Shown: positions 1 to 6,035 of the stretch, in pieces
How positions within the stretch are numbered: position 1 is the stretch's first letter
Layout of the letters: each line of letters starts with the position of its first letter
Assembly (NCBI GenBank): GCA_900556945.1
Contig: USQP01000053.1
Coordinates: forward strand, 1-6,078
Source of the DNA: an uncultured Clostridium sp.
Lineage (GTDB): Bacteria > Bacillota > Clostridia > TANB77 > CAG-508
DNA: 6,078 nt
Direction: 5' to 3'
Translations under genes and position numbers: made by a program
The notes under the pieces: generated by a model
Databases searched by the model: none
What the model saw: the letters and a program-made list of their open reading frames with translations, nothing else
Told to the model about the DNA's origin: nothing

Positions 1-30
1 CGTGGGCTCGGAGATGTGTATAAGAGACAG
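1..30 (+). other. Nextera (Tn5) adapter remnant, not genomic
   Basis: Bases 12-30 are the 19-bp Tn5 mosaic end AGATGTGTATAAGAGACAG. They are preceded by CGTGGGCTCGG, the 3' part of the Illumina Nextera read-2 (i7-side) adapter. The native insert therefore begins at 31. The reverse complement of these 30 bases recurs exactly at 6036-6065, which gives the window artificial terminal inverted repeats. Adapter identity is from established knowledge of the Nextera oligos. Confidence 0.98.
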
Positions 31-79
31 TGTGTACATTATGTCAAAAACAAAAGATAAAGTATTTGAATCTTTTAAT

Positions 80-1594
80 TTACTTTTTTATCACACAATC
101 TGTTATCATATATTTACCTGTCTCTTTATTATATTCAACTGTAAGAGTAATTGTTGCTTCTACTACATCTCCTAACACATTAATATCTGTTAATTGTACT
201 TTTGAAATTTCACCTTCAGAACTTAGTACTTTCGCTTTTTTTATGTCAATACTAGGTCCGTCTCCGATGCCACCTCTGACTAAATATACTTTTCCGTTAT
301 ATTCTTTTAATCCTTCTGTGTAACTTCCCCACATACTTTGATTAAGTTTAGAAATCGCACTTGATGAAATATATGTTGCTATTTGATTTTTTAAGCTTTG
401 TATACTTTTTAATCCAACAATTTCATATGTCATCATGTAACTATTATCTACTCCTGGAATTGAAACAGTTCCACTTACATCATTCACTTTATATACAGTT
501 GGTAGTCCATAATCTGATCCTAAGTAAGCAAGAGCTGTCCATTTCAAATGTTCTCCTATTTTTGTTTGTATATTTTCAGCTGTTATTTTCATTTCCTCTT
601 CTTCTTTTTTCGCTTTTTCTTCTTTTGCTATTTCCATTTCTTGTTGTTTGTTTTCTACTTCTGTTACTTTTTGCGTAACTTCTGTTTTTACTTGTTCTGT
701 TATCATTTCTTCTTCTGTTTTGTATTTATCTACTCCTTCTATAATTGCTGTTTTTAACTCTTTGTCTTTCATATCTACATGATAATCAACTTTGCCTACT
801 TCAACTTCTGTTTCAACAAATAGGGTATCAAATTTTGGTATTGCTATTTTATTTCCATCTACTGTCTCTACTGAAATTTCTTCTCCTTTTGTAAAGGTAT
901 ATTCTGTATTTTCTTCCATTGCTTTATCTTCCGTTGATGTTTCTGTATTTTCTCCTGAAATTTGTGTTGAAATTTTCTTGTAGGTATCATTTGTCTCTGT
1001 TTCTATATGAGTATACCAATCATATTGTTTCGTACTAATATCATATAATAATTCTACATTGTCTGCATCTAAATTTATTACATTATTTACTTTCCCGTCA
1101 TTTATATAATAGATATCAGTATATGTTTTTTCTTCTTTTTTATATTCTACTATCATAACTGGATTTTCTATCTTTGCTACATCGATAAAACCTATTTTTG
1201 AATTGTTTTTTATTTTAGTGTCACTTGAATTTTCTTCATCTGAACCTTTTATAAAATTGTAATAGGTATCTGCCCATTCTTGTTCAATTGGTTTCTTTTC
1301 CTCTATATATTGATAGGCAAAATATCCCCCGACTGCTGATGCTATAATCACTAAAATAGCTATCATTGCTATTACTATTTTTGTTTTTTTACTCCCTTTC
1401 TTTTTTTCCTTTGTCTCTACTTTTTCTTGTTTTTTATCTTCCTTTACTTTTTCATCTTCTTTTTCCATTTTTTCTTCTGGCTTTTCCTTTGTCTTTTCTT
1501 CTACTGTTTTTTCTTCTTTTTCCTCCTGCTTTTCTTGTTTAACTTCCTCTACTTTTTTGTCATCCTTTAATTCTTCCTTTTTTTCTTCTTCCAA
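80..1594 (-). CDS. Membrane-anchored surface protein with K/E-rich cytoplasmic tail, shared stalk and distinct C-terminal domain (504 aa, TTG start)
   Basis: I do not recognise a named family. Visible order: residues 1-72 are almost pure Lys/Glu (about 50 of 72) and should be cytoplasmic; about 73-97 form one membrane helix; about 98-300 are an extracytoplasmic region; about 298-336 are a charged Glu/Lys coiled coil; about 337-504 are a globular domain. That last domain includes YNGKVYLVRGGIGDGP near 432-447 and ends in beta-strand-like sequence. Its pattern (a Ser/Leu-rich helix, then 'YNGKVYL', then strands) loosely resembles NTF2-like or IseA-like exported domains of Clostridia; this is weak inference. 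Residues 87-300 are identical to residues 28-241 of the upstream neighbour. The start is TTG at 1594-1592. It is preferred because AAGGGGAG lies 6 nt upstream, whereas the next in-frame Met (residue 43) has no good ribosome site. It is the last visible gene of the operon, and no terminator is seen in 31-79. Confidence 0.88.
   Translation of the reverse strand: MEEEKKEELKDDKKVEEVKQEKQEEKEEKTVEEKTKEKPEEKMEKEDEKVKEDKKQEKVETKEKKKGSKKTKIVIAMIAILVIIASAVGGYFAYQYIEEKKPIEQEWADTYYNFIKGSDEENSSDTKIKNNSKIGFIDVAKIENPVMIVEYKKEEKTYTDIYYINDGKVNNVINLDADNVELLYDISTKQYDWYTHIETETNDTYKKISTQISGENTETSTEDKAMEENTEYTFTKGEEISVETVDGNKIAIPKFDTLFVETEVEVGKVDYHVDMKDKELKTAIIEGVDKYKTEEEMITEQVKTEVTQKVTEVENKQQEMEIAKEEKAKKEEEEMKITAENIQTKIGEHLKWTALAYLGSDYGLPTVYKVNDVSGTVSIPGVDNSYMMTYEIVGLKSIQSLKNQIATYISSSAISKLNQSMWGSYTEGLKEYNGKVYLVRGGIGDGPSIDIKKAKVLSSEGEISKVQLTDINVLGDVVEATITLTVEYNKETGKYMITDCVIKK
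695..1327 (-). repeat. 633-bp perfect direct repeat, copy 1
   Basis: This segment is identical at every base to 2090-2722 (offset 1395), checked line by line. It covers exactly 211 codons, residues 90-300 of the 504-residue protein. Identity stops with mismatches at 694 (g, against c at 2089) and 1328 (c, against t at 2723). Beyond the stalk-side edge (below 695) the proteins stay related but diverge: about 20 of 36 residues match in the coiled coil. Beyond the helix-side edge (above 1327) little alignment remains past a few residues. Confidence 0.98.
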
Positions 1595-1610
1595 TTTTAT
1601 CTCCCCTTTC
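1595..1610 (-). promoter_or_regulatory. Ribosome binding site deciding a TTG start
   Basis: On the minus strand AAGGGGAG (1608-1601) precedes the TTG codon at 1594-1592 with a 6-nt spacer. The upstream gene ends in tandem TAA TAA (1618-1613) in the same frame, so the start must lie at or after this point. TTG is the only initiation-type codon here placed properly behind a Shine-Dalgarno sequence. A TTG start may set a lower yield than the ATG neighbours; that part is inference. Confidence 0.75.
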
Positions 1611-1615
1611 TTTTA

Positions 1616-2812
1616 TTAATTTCCTTGATAAGTAAATGTAGCTCCAGAACCTGCTGGTACTTGCAAAGTATTATTAGCAGTTATAGCGTAAAAATTGCCT
1701 GAACTTAATTTTAGAATATGTGTTCCTGAAATTCCCGGATAAATATTTTTTTCTACATTATAAGTTCCACTTGAATTTGATACCAAAGATGTATTAGATG
1801 ATTTTAAAGTATAAGTTCCATCTTGTTTTAATGTAATTGTAATCTCAGCAGTTAGCATACCTCCTACATCATATTGTGATTCTGTTCCTTTATAAGTACC
1901 ATATTTTAATGTATAGTTTCCTGCCTGTAAGCCTTTTGCTGCTTCTTCCTCTGCTTTTTTTCTTGCTTCCTCTTCAGCTCTTGCTTTTTCTTCTGCTTCC
2001 CTTTTCGCTTTTTCTTCTTCAGCTTTTTTCATTTCTTCTTGTTTTTCTTTTACTTCGTTTTCTTTATTGATAACTTCATTTTTTACTTCTTCTGTTATCA
2101 TTTCTTCTTCTGTTTTGTATTTATCTACTCCTTCTATAATTGCTGTTTTTAACTCTTTGTCTTTCATATCTACATGATAATCAACTTTGCCTACTTCAAC
2201 TTCTGTTTCAACAAATAGGGTATCAAATTTTGGTATTGCTATTTTATTTCCATCTACTGTCTCTACTGAAATTTCTTCTCCTTTTGTAAAGGTATATTCT
2301 GTATTTTCTTCCATTGCTTTATCTTCCGTTGATGTTTCTGTATTTTCTCCTGAAATTTGTGTTGAAATTTTCTTGTAGGTATCATTTGTCTCTGTTTCTA
2401 TATGAGTATACCAATCATATTGTTTCGTACTAATATCATATAATAATTCTACATTGTCTGCATCTAAATTTATTACATTATTTACTTTCCCGTCATTTAT
2501 ATAATAGATATCAGTATATGTTTTTTCTTCTTTTTTATATTCTACTATCATAACTGGATTTTCTATCTTTGCTACATCGATAAAACCTATTTTTGAATTG
2601 TTTTTTATTTTAGTGTCACTTGAATTTTCTTCATCTGAACCTTTTATAAAATTGTAATAGGTATCTGCCCATTCTTGTTCAATTGGTTTCTTTTCCTCTA
2701 TATATTGATAGGCAAAATATCCTCCTACTGCTGCTATAGCAATAACGAATAAAACTAGAATACAAATGATTGTAATTTTTCCTTTCGCTTTCTTTTTCCC
2801 ATTTTCACTCAT
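1616..2812 (-). CDS. Membrane-anchored surface protein with shared stalk and beta-rich C-terminal domain (398 aa)
   Basis: No named family is recognised. Residues 1-12 are a short Lys-rich cytoplasmic end and about 13-38 a single membrane helix, so the rest should lie outside the membrane by the positive-inside rule. Residues 39-241 are the region shared with the downstream paralogue. About 240-293 are an Ala/Glu/Lys/Arg coiled coil with repeats such as AEEEKAKREAEEKARAEEEA, reminiscent of TolA-type stalks in composition only. About 294-398 form a Gly/Thr/Ser-rich, strand-alternating domain with ITLKQDGTYTLKS (325-337) and a second SGTYNV (348-353), suggesting a small beta-barrel or lipocalin-like fold; this is weak inference. 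ATG at 2812 follows a full consensus ribosome site. The gene begins 19 nt after the 789-residue gene and ends 21 nt before the 504-residue gene, so it is the middle of three co-transcribed genes. It has no Cys outside the membrane helix. Confidence 0.92.
   Translation of the reverse strand: MSENGKKKAKGKITIICILVLFVIAIAAVGGYFAYQYIEEKKPIEQEWADTYYNFIKGSDEENSSDTKIKNNSKIGFIDVAKIENPVMIVEYKKEEKTYTDIYYINDGKVNNVINLDADNVELLYDISTKQYDWYTHIETETNDTYKKISTQISGENTETSTEDKAMEENTEYTFTKGEEISVETVDGNKIAIPKFDTLFVETEVEVGKVDYHVDMKDKELKTAIIEGVDKYKTEEEMITEEVKNEVINKENEVKEKQEEMKKAEEEKAKREAEEKARAEEEARKKAEEEAAKGLQAGNYTLKYGTYKGTESQYDVGGMLTAEITITLKQDGTYTLKSSNTSLVSNSSGTYNVEKNIYPGISGTHILKLSSGNFYAITANNTLQVPAGSGATFTYQGN
2090..2722 (-). 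repeat. 633-bp perfect direct repeat, copy 2
   Basis: This is the second copy of the segment at 695-1327, in the same orientation and codon phase. It encodes residues 31-241 of the 398-residue protein. A non-identical 762-bp stretch (1328-2089) separates the copies. There are no synonymous differences over 211 codons, which purifying selection on protein sequence cannot explain. Confidence 0.98.
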
Positions 2813-2818
2813 TCTAAA

Positions 2819-2829
2819 ATCACCTCCTT
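2819..2829 (-). promoter_or_regulatory. Full-consensus Shine-Dalgarno for the 398-aa gene
   Basis: On the minus strand AAGGAGGTGAT matches the anti-Shine-Dalgarno end of 16S rRNA over its whole length. GGAGG ends 10 nt before the ATG at 2812-2810. It begins 2 nt after the stop codon of the upstream 789-residue gene, an arrangement that favours translational coupling. It is the strongest ribosome site in the window. Confidence 0.9.
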
Positions 2830-2831
2830 TT

Positions 2832-5201
2832 TTATTTTACCTTTGTTATATCTTGGTAAGAAAAGTTAATAACATTATTAAAATACGCTCTTTCTTGTTC
2901 TTCTGTTATATCTATTTTTTGTCCATTTGCATTCCAAACCATATGATTGTCATATTCATATGTCCCGTCATAAATATTATAAGAGCCTCTATCATGTCCT
3001 ACAGATTTTGATAATACTAAATCATTATGATTTAATTTATAAAATCCATAGCTTGCTGTAACAGAATTTGGTCTTAATTCACTATATACAATTTCTTTTT
3101 CATTTTTTTCATAGCGAATCCCTCCATAATTATAGATCAGTTCTACTTTAATAACAGATTTGCTAAATTCATTATAAGTATAAATTGCATTTATTTTCCA
3201 TGCTTTATCAAAGTCATTATCTACGCAATCTATGATTAATTCAGGTGTTCCATCTTGATTAATATCAAAAACGCAATAGCCTACATCTTGAATAGTATTC
3301 GTATTACTACCTAGCCCCTGAAAATATTCTTTATAATCATTCAAATATTTTTGTTCTAAAATGTATTTTTTATAGGCTCGGATTACTTCTGAATTGGTAT
3401 CAATAGAAAGACTTCCTACTACCCCATTTTCTGTTCCTACATTAGCTGAAACACTCACATTTCCTGAATCTTTTGTGGTATTAGCTTGACTATTCGTTTC
3501 ATTTTGCTCTTCTTCATTATCTGTCCAATTAACTTCTGTTTCAAGTTTTAATACTGGATATTTTAATTCTTTTAAATCTACTTTGTATTCTGCTTTAAAA
3601 AACAGAACATCAACGGAACAATCTAATTTAACTTTCAAATAAATTCCTAATTCAATTTTCGCAGATATTCCTGAATCAATATCATTTGTTTCTTTCGTAT
3701 ATTCAAATTCAGCTGTTGCAAAATATTCATTATATGCACCAAATTCTAATCCTACTCCCGCATGTGCTAAATCTTTATTTATGATGCTGATTCCTCCACC
3801 CATACCAATTCCTACTTTTATTTCGGCTTTACCGACAACTGAAAATTCATGTGAAGATGTAGTTTGGCTCGTGTTTTGATATGCTCTCTTTTCATTTTTG
3901 TTCATAACAAATCCTGCATGTTGCACAGTTTCTATTTGTCCTTCATATTTTAAATTTATTTGTAGTGATAATTGAGTTTGAAAATATATATCAAAATAAA
4001 CATTAATTCCCGGAATACCTGTTGGTACTTCAATTGCCCCAATATCAATGGAATTTTCTGAAACATCTGGTACTTCTTTTTGCAATTTTTGTACAATTTC
4101 TTGAACCGATTTGCTATATTCTTCATCACTAATATTGGATATTCCCTTTAAATATTCATTTCCAGATTTTAATTCCACTTCAATTCCAGCAGTAGTTTTT
4201 ACAGCCATATCATAATTTATAGAAAAGTCTTTTTTTACATCTACCATATAATCTGTTGAAATTTTATAGGATAATTTTATGACTAAGTCGTGTTGCTTTA
4301 GGGAATCCAGCCCTAGTTTTTTCTCACCATCTGCCTGAAACTTTAATTCAATTTCAATTCCTATTTCTTCTCCATCTGTTACCATGGATATTTTTGGAGC
4401 TTCAGCTGCTGCATATACTTCTGTCGTTAGAAATTTATAAAGTGCTGATTCTTTTATGCTTTTTTCAATTTCTAATTCTGCATTTTCGTTTATTTTTAAA
4501 TCATTAAAATTAATTTGCCCTTCTTTATATAAGTCCGCACTATCATATATTTCGGATACTTCTGGCTTAACTACTGTTGCTGTTTCTCCATCTATGTTGG
4601 ATATTTTATATGCATGATTAATATTCCCGTCATCTTCAACTAAAATTATTTGCTCTTCTTTTAAGTTTTCATTTTGTATTTTTAACTTTGTTTCATCTTC
4701 TATCTGAATCTTTTTCTTATCAACAGTAACTACATTATCTGATATTTTATATTCTGCTTTTTGGTTCTCTTTAATTTTAAATTCAACTTTTTTTGTTTCT
4801 TTTAAAATATCATCTGTAAAATTAGCAGTATCTAATTCTAATTGATACGTTTCACCTTCTATGTATTTTTTATTTGCTTGTATATATTTCTTTCCATTGT
4901 ATTCTACAATCTTGCTTTCAACTGTTTCATGATTGGAATTGATAAGTTTATATGAATTTACGTCGTCACTATCAATTGCAAATTTAATATTGGGTTCAGC
5001 TTTCGGAATATAATATGTTCCATCATCAAAAATAGCATAATATATTGCAGCATTTTTTTGAGTATCTTTACTGTCTCTGTTTTTTAAATAAAAAAATACT
5101 CCTGATGATGTTCCTATTGCTATCATAATTAAAACTAATATAAAAAATGCAATTTTTGTACTTTTTCTTTTTGAAATTTTTTCTTTTTTCTTATTCTCCA
5201 T
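2832..5201 (-). CDS. Large single-pass membrane-anchored extracytoplasmic protein with C-terminal DxNxDG loop (789 aa)
   Basis: First gene of the operon; function unknown. Residues 1-16 are Lys-rich, about 17-38 form one membrane helix and the remaining roughly 750 residues should be outside. About 45-250 is a Lys/Glu/Asp-rich region of short strands, possibly Ig-like. Residues 256-269 (KFLTTEVYAAAEAP) resemble the end of a signal peptide but lie internally. About 270-555 is a long amphipathic beta-rich region containing IKVGIGMGGGISI (461-473) and GVGLEFGAYNEY (482-493). About 556-600 is a low-complexity Asn/Thr/Ser/Glu linker. About 605-789 is a terminal domain with DINQDGTPEL (646-655), a calcium-loop-like motif seen in many Bacillota exported proteins. 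The ATG at 5201 has AAAGGA 11 nt upstream and a strong promoter about 50 bp upstream. Cys occurs only at 528, 643 and 659. No LPXTG, lipobox or cleavable N-terminal signal is visible, so membrane anchoring by the N-terminal helix is expected. Confidence 0.93.
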   Translation of the reverse strand: MENKKKEKISKRKSTKIAFFILVLIMIAIGTSSGVFFYLKNRDSKDTQKNAAIYYAIFDDGTYYIPKAEPNIKFAIDSDDVNSYKLINSNHETVESKIVEYNGKKYIQANKKYIEGETYQLELDTANFTDDILKETKKVEFKIKENQKAEYKISDNVVTVDKKKIQIEDETKLKIQNENLKEEQIILVEDDGNINHAYKISNIDGETATVVKPEVSEIYDSADLYKEGQINFNDLKINENAELEIEKSIKESALYKFLTTEVYAAAEAPKISMVTDGEEIGIEIELKFQADGEKKLGLDSLKQHDLVIKLSYKISTDYMVDVKKDFSINYDMAVKTTAGIEVELKSGNEYLKGISNISDEEYSKSVQEIVQKLQKEVPDVSENSIDIGAIEVPTGIPGINVYFDIYFQTQLSLQINLKYEGQIETVQHAGFVMNKNEKRAYQNTSQTTSSHEFSVVGKAEIKVGIGMGGGISIINKDLAHAGVGLEFGAYNEYFATAEFEYTKETNDIDSGISAKIELGIYLKVKLDCSVDVLFFKAEYKVDLKELKYPVLKLETEVNWTDNEEEQNETNSQANTTKDSGNVSVSANVGTENGVVGSLSIDTNSEVIRAYKKYILEQKYLNDYKEYFQGLGSNTNTIQDVGYCVFDINQDGTPELIIDCVDNDFDKAWKINAIYTYNEFSKSVIKVELIYNYGGIRYEKNEKEIVYSELRPNSVTASYGFYKLNHNDLVLSKSVGHDRGSYNIYDGTYEYDNHMVWNANGQKIDITEEQERAYFNNVINFSYQDITKVK

Positions 5202-5249
5202 CCTTAATCCCGTCCTTTCCTTAGCTCTTCGATTCCTTCTTCTTGGTTC

Positions 5250-5278
5250 ATTATATCACTAGTTTTTTTATTTGTGAA
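5250..5278 (-). promoter_or_regulatory. Vegetative (SigA-type) promoter of the three-gene operon
   Basis: On the minus strand the -35 element is TTCACA (5278-5273; one mismatch to TTGACA). A 17-bp AT-rich spacer separates it from a perfect -10 TATAAT (5255-5250). Transcription should start near 5243, giving a leader of about 40 nt with AAAGGA (5218-5213) before the ATG at 5201. The promoter lies just past the gerW terminator, so the operon is transcribed independently of gerW. No operator-like palindrome is evident between it and the start codon. Confidence 0.8.
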
Positions 5279-5320
5279 TATTTGGTGAAATTTATGTGAT
5301 TTTTTTGTTTAGAAGAAATG

Positions 5321-5375
5321 CCTAAAATTATAAAATGCCGAACTTTGTAAGCATTTCCGCTACAAAATTCGGCAT
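5321..5375 (-). terminator. Factor-independent terminator after gerW
   Basis: On the minus strand the hairpin runs 5375 to 5335. The outer stem ATGCCGAA pairs with TTCGGCAT and continues through TTTTGTA/TACAAAG-type pairing to GC around a six-base loop (5358-5353), with one mismatch and one bulge. It is followed by the U-rich run TTTTATAATTTT (5334-5323). It begins 14 nt after the gerW stop. Plus-strand sequence beyond the stem is also T-rich, so it could act in both directions, but nothing convergent is visible here. Confidence 0.88.
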
Positions 5376-5389
5376 CTAAATTTTTAATT

Positions 5390-5998
5390 TTATTCATCTT
5401 CTAACGTTCCATCATATTCAAACTCATAATCAACATCTGTTTCTGTTTGATTCTTGTTTTCTGTTATCTTCTTAGCACTTTCCTCTATTTTTTTCTCTAT
5501 TTCCTTTTTATCATCTTGTTGCTTTTTCATATTTTTATCATGTTTTTTCTGCATTTCTTTCAATATTTTTTGTGTTTCTTCTTTTTTGTTTTGCATACAT
5601 CGATTCATCATATTATTTGTTTTCTCTATCAAATCTGGCATATAATCTAATAATTTATCAAGTGACGAAGTGTGATTGACTGGCATTAATTTTACATTAT
5701 TGGATTGAATCACTAAAAATGCAATTGGATTAATCGTAACTCCTGCACCAGATCCTCCTCCAAATGGTAATCGATATTGAATTGCCTCTTCCTTATCTCT
5801 TTTGGTATATTCATCAACCGTCTCTCCCTTAAATTCACTTCCTCCTGCTGCAAAACCAAAAGAAACTTTAGATATTGGTATAATTACAATATTATTAGAA
5901 GTTTCAATTGGTTCACCTATGATAGTATTAACGTCTATCATATCTTGTATACTATTCATAGCTGTAGTCATAAGCCCCTCTATTGGATGTTCGCTCAT
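5390..5998 (-). CDS. gerW: GerW family sporulation/germination protein (YtfJ-like) with extended C-terminus
   Basis: Residues 1-131 match the GerW/YtfJ family as I know it: the opening MSEHPIEGLMTTAMNSIQDM, then DVNTIIGEPIE, IIPISKVSFGFAAGGSEF (39-56) and a glycine-rich GGGSGAGVTINP (80-91). The B. subtilis member is a forespore-made spore protein needed for L-alanine-triggered germination; its biochemical activity is unknown. That protein is about 150 residues, while this one has 202. The extra part, about 132-202, is a Lys/Glu/Gln-rich coiled coil (about 134-176) ending in an acidic tail (DVDYEFEYDGTLEDE). ATG at 5998 is chosen because AAGGAGTG lies upstream (AGGAG 9 nt from the ATG) and the family N-terminus begins there. 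An in-frame TGA sits three codons upstream. There is no signal peptide or membrane helix. Its promoter is outside the insert, and a terminator follows the gene directly. Confidence 0.93.
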   Translation of the reverse strand: MSEHPIEGLMTTAMNSIQDMIDVNTIIGEPIETSNNIVIIPISKVSFGFAAGGSEFKGETVDEYTKRDKEEAIQYRLPFGGGSGAGVTINPIAFLVIQSNNVKLMPVNHTSSLDKLLDYMPDLIEKTNNMMNRCMQNKKEETQKILKEMQKKHDKNMKKQQDDKKEIEKKIEESAKKITENKNQTETDVDYEFEYDGTLEDE

Positions 5999-6035
5999 CT
6001 TTCTTCACTCCTTCTTTTTTACTTAAGACATATAT
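5952..6035 (-). CDS. Possible 3' end of an upstream gene overlapping gerW (partial)
   Basis: One minus-strand frame is open from the insert edge at 6035 to a TAG at 5954-5952, overlapping the start of gerW by 47 nt in another frame. It would give 27 residues ending KKDERTSNRGAYDYSYE. In many Clostridia a DUF2953-type membrane protein gene precedes the ytfJ homologue closely, so an overlapping tail is plausible. The other two frames hit stops before the gerW ribosome site. The stretch is too short for coding evidence, and chance openness is quite possible. Confidence 0.25.
   Translation of the reverse strand: MYVLSKKEGVKKDERTSNRGAYDYSYE

Noticed and set aside
31..49. TTGACA on the minus strand (47-42) as a promoter for a gene beyond the left end.
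   Set aside because: The matching -10 would fall at about 19-24, which is adapter, so it cannot be judged.
80..1594. Assigning the C-terminal domain of the 504-residue protein to the IseA endopeptidase-inhibitor family.
   Set aside because: The resemblance is only a loose pattern recalled from memory; a profile search would be needed, so no name was given.
1595..1618. The 398- and 504-residue genes lie in the same frame, so one split or read-through gene was considered.
   Set aside because: Two consecutive TAA codons separate them and the second gene has its own Shine-Dalgarno and start; each also has its own complete membrane anchor.
30..2070. Plus-strand open frames rich in Phe, Leu, Ser and Tyr (for example 30-323, 361-678, 548-757, 1876-2070).
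   Set aside because: They are antisense shadows of the Lys/Glu-rich minus-strand genes, have no ribosome sites, and the first one starts in adapter sequence.
1930..2085. Short-period repeat or CRISPR-like pattern in the Ala/Glu/Lys-rich segment.
   Set aside because: The repetition is coiled-coil codon bias (GAA, AAA, GCT/GCA) without regular repeat-spacer structure.
5204..5251. A 15-codon leader frame (MNQEEGIEELRKGRD) upstream of the 789-residue gene.
   Set aside because: Its ATG overlaps the -10 box, upstream of the expected transcript start, and it has no ribosome site.
5447..6026. Plus-strand open frames opposite gerW, some predicted as hydrophobic.
   Set aside because: They lie antisense to the well-supported gerW; their hydrophobicity comes from the complement of Lys/Glu codons.
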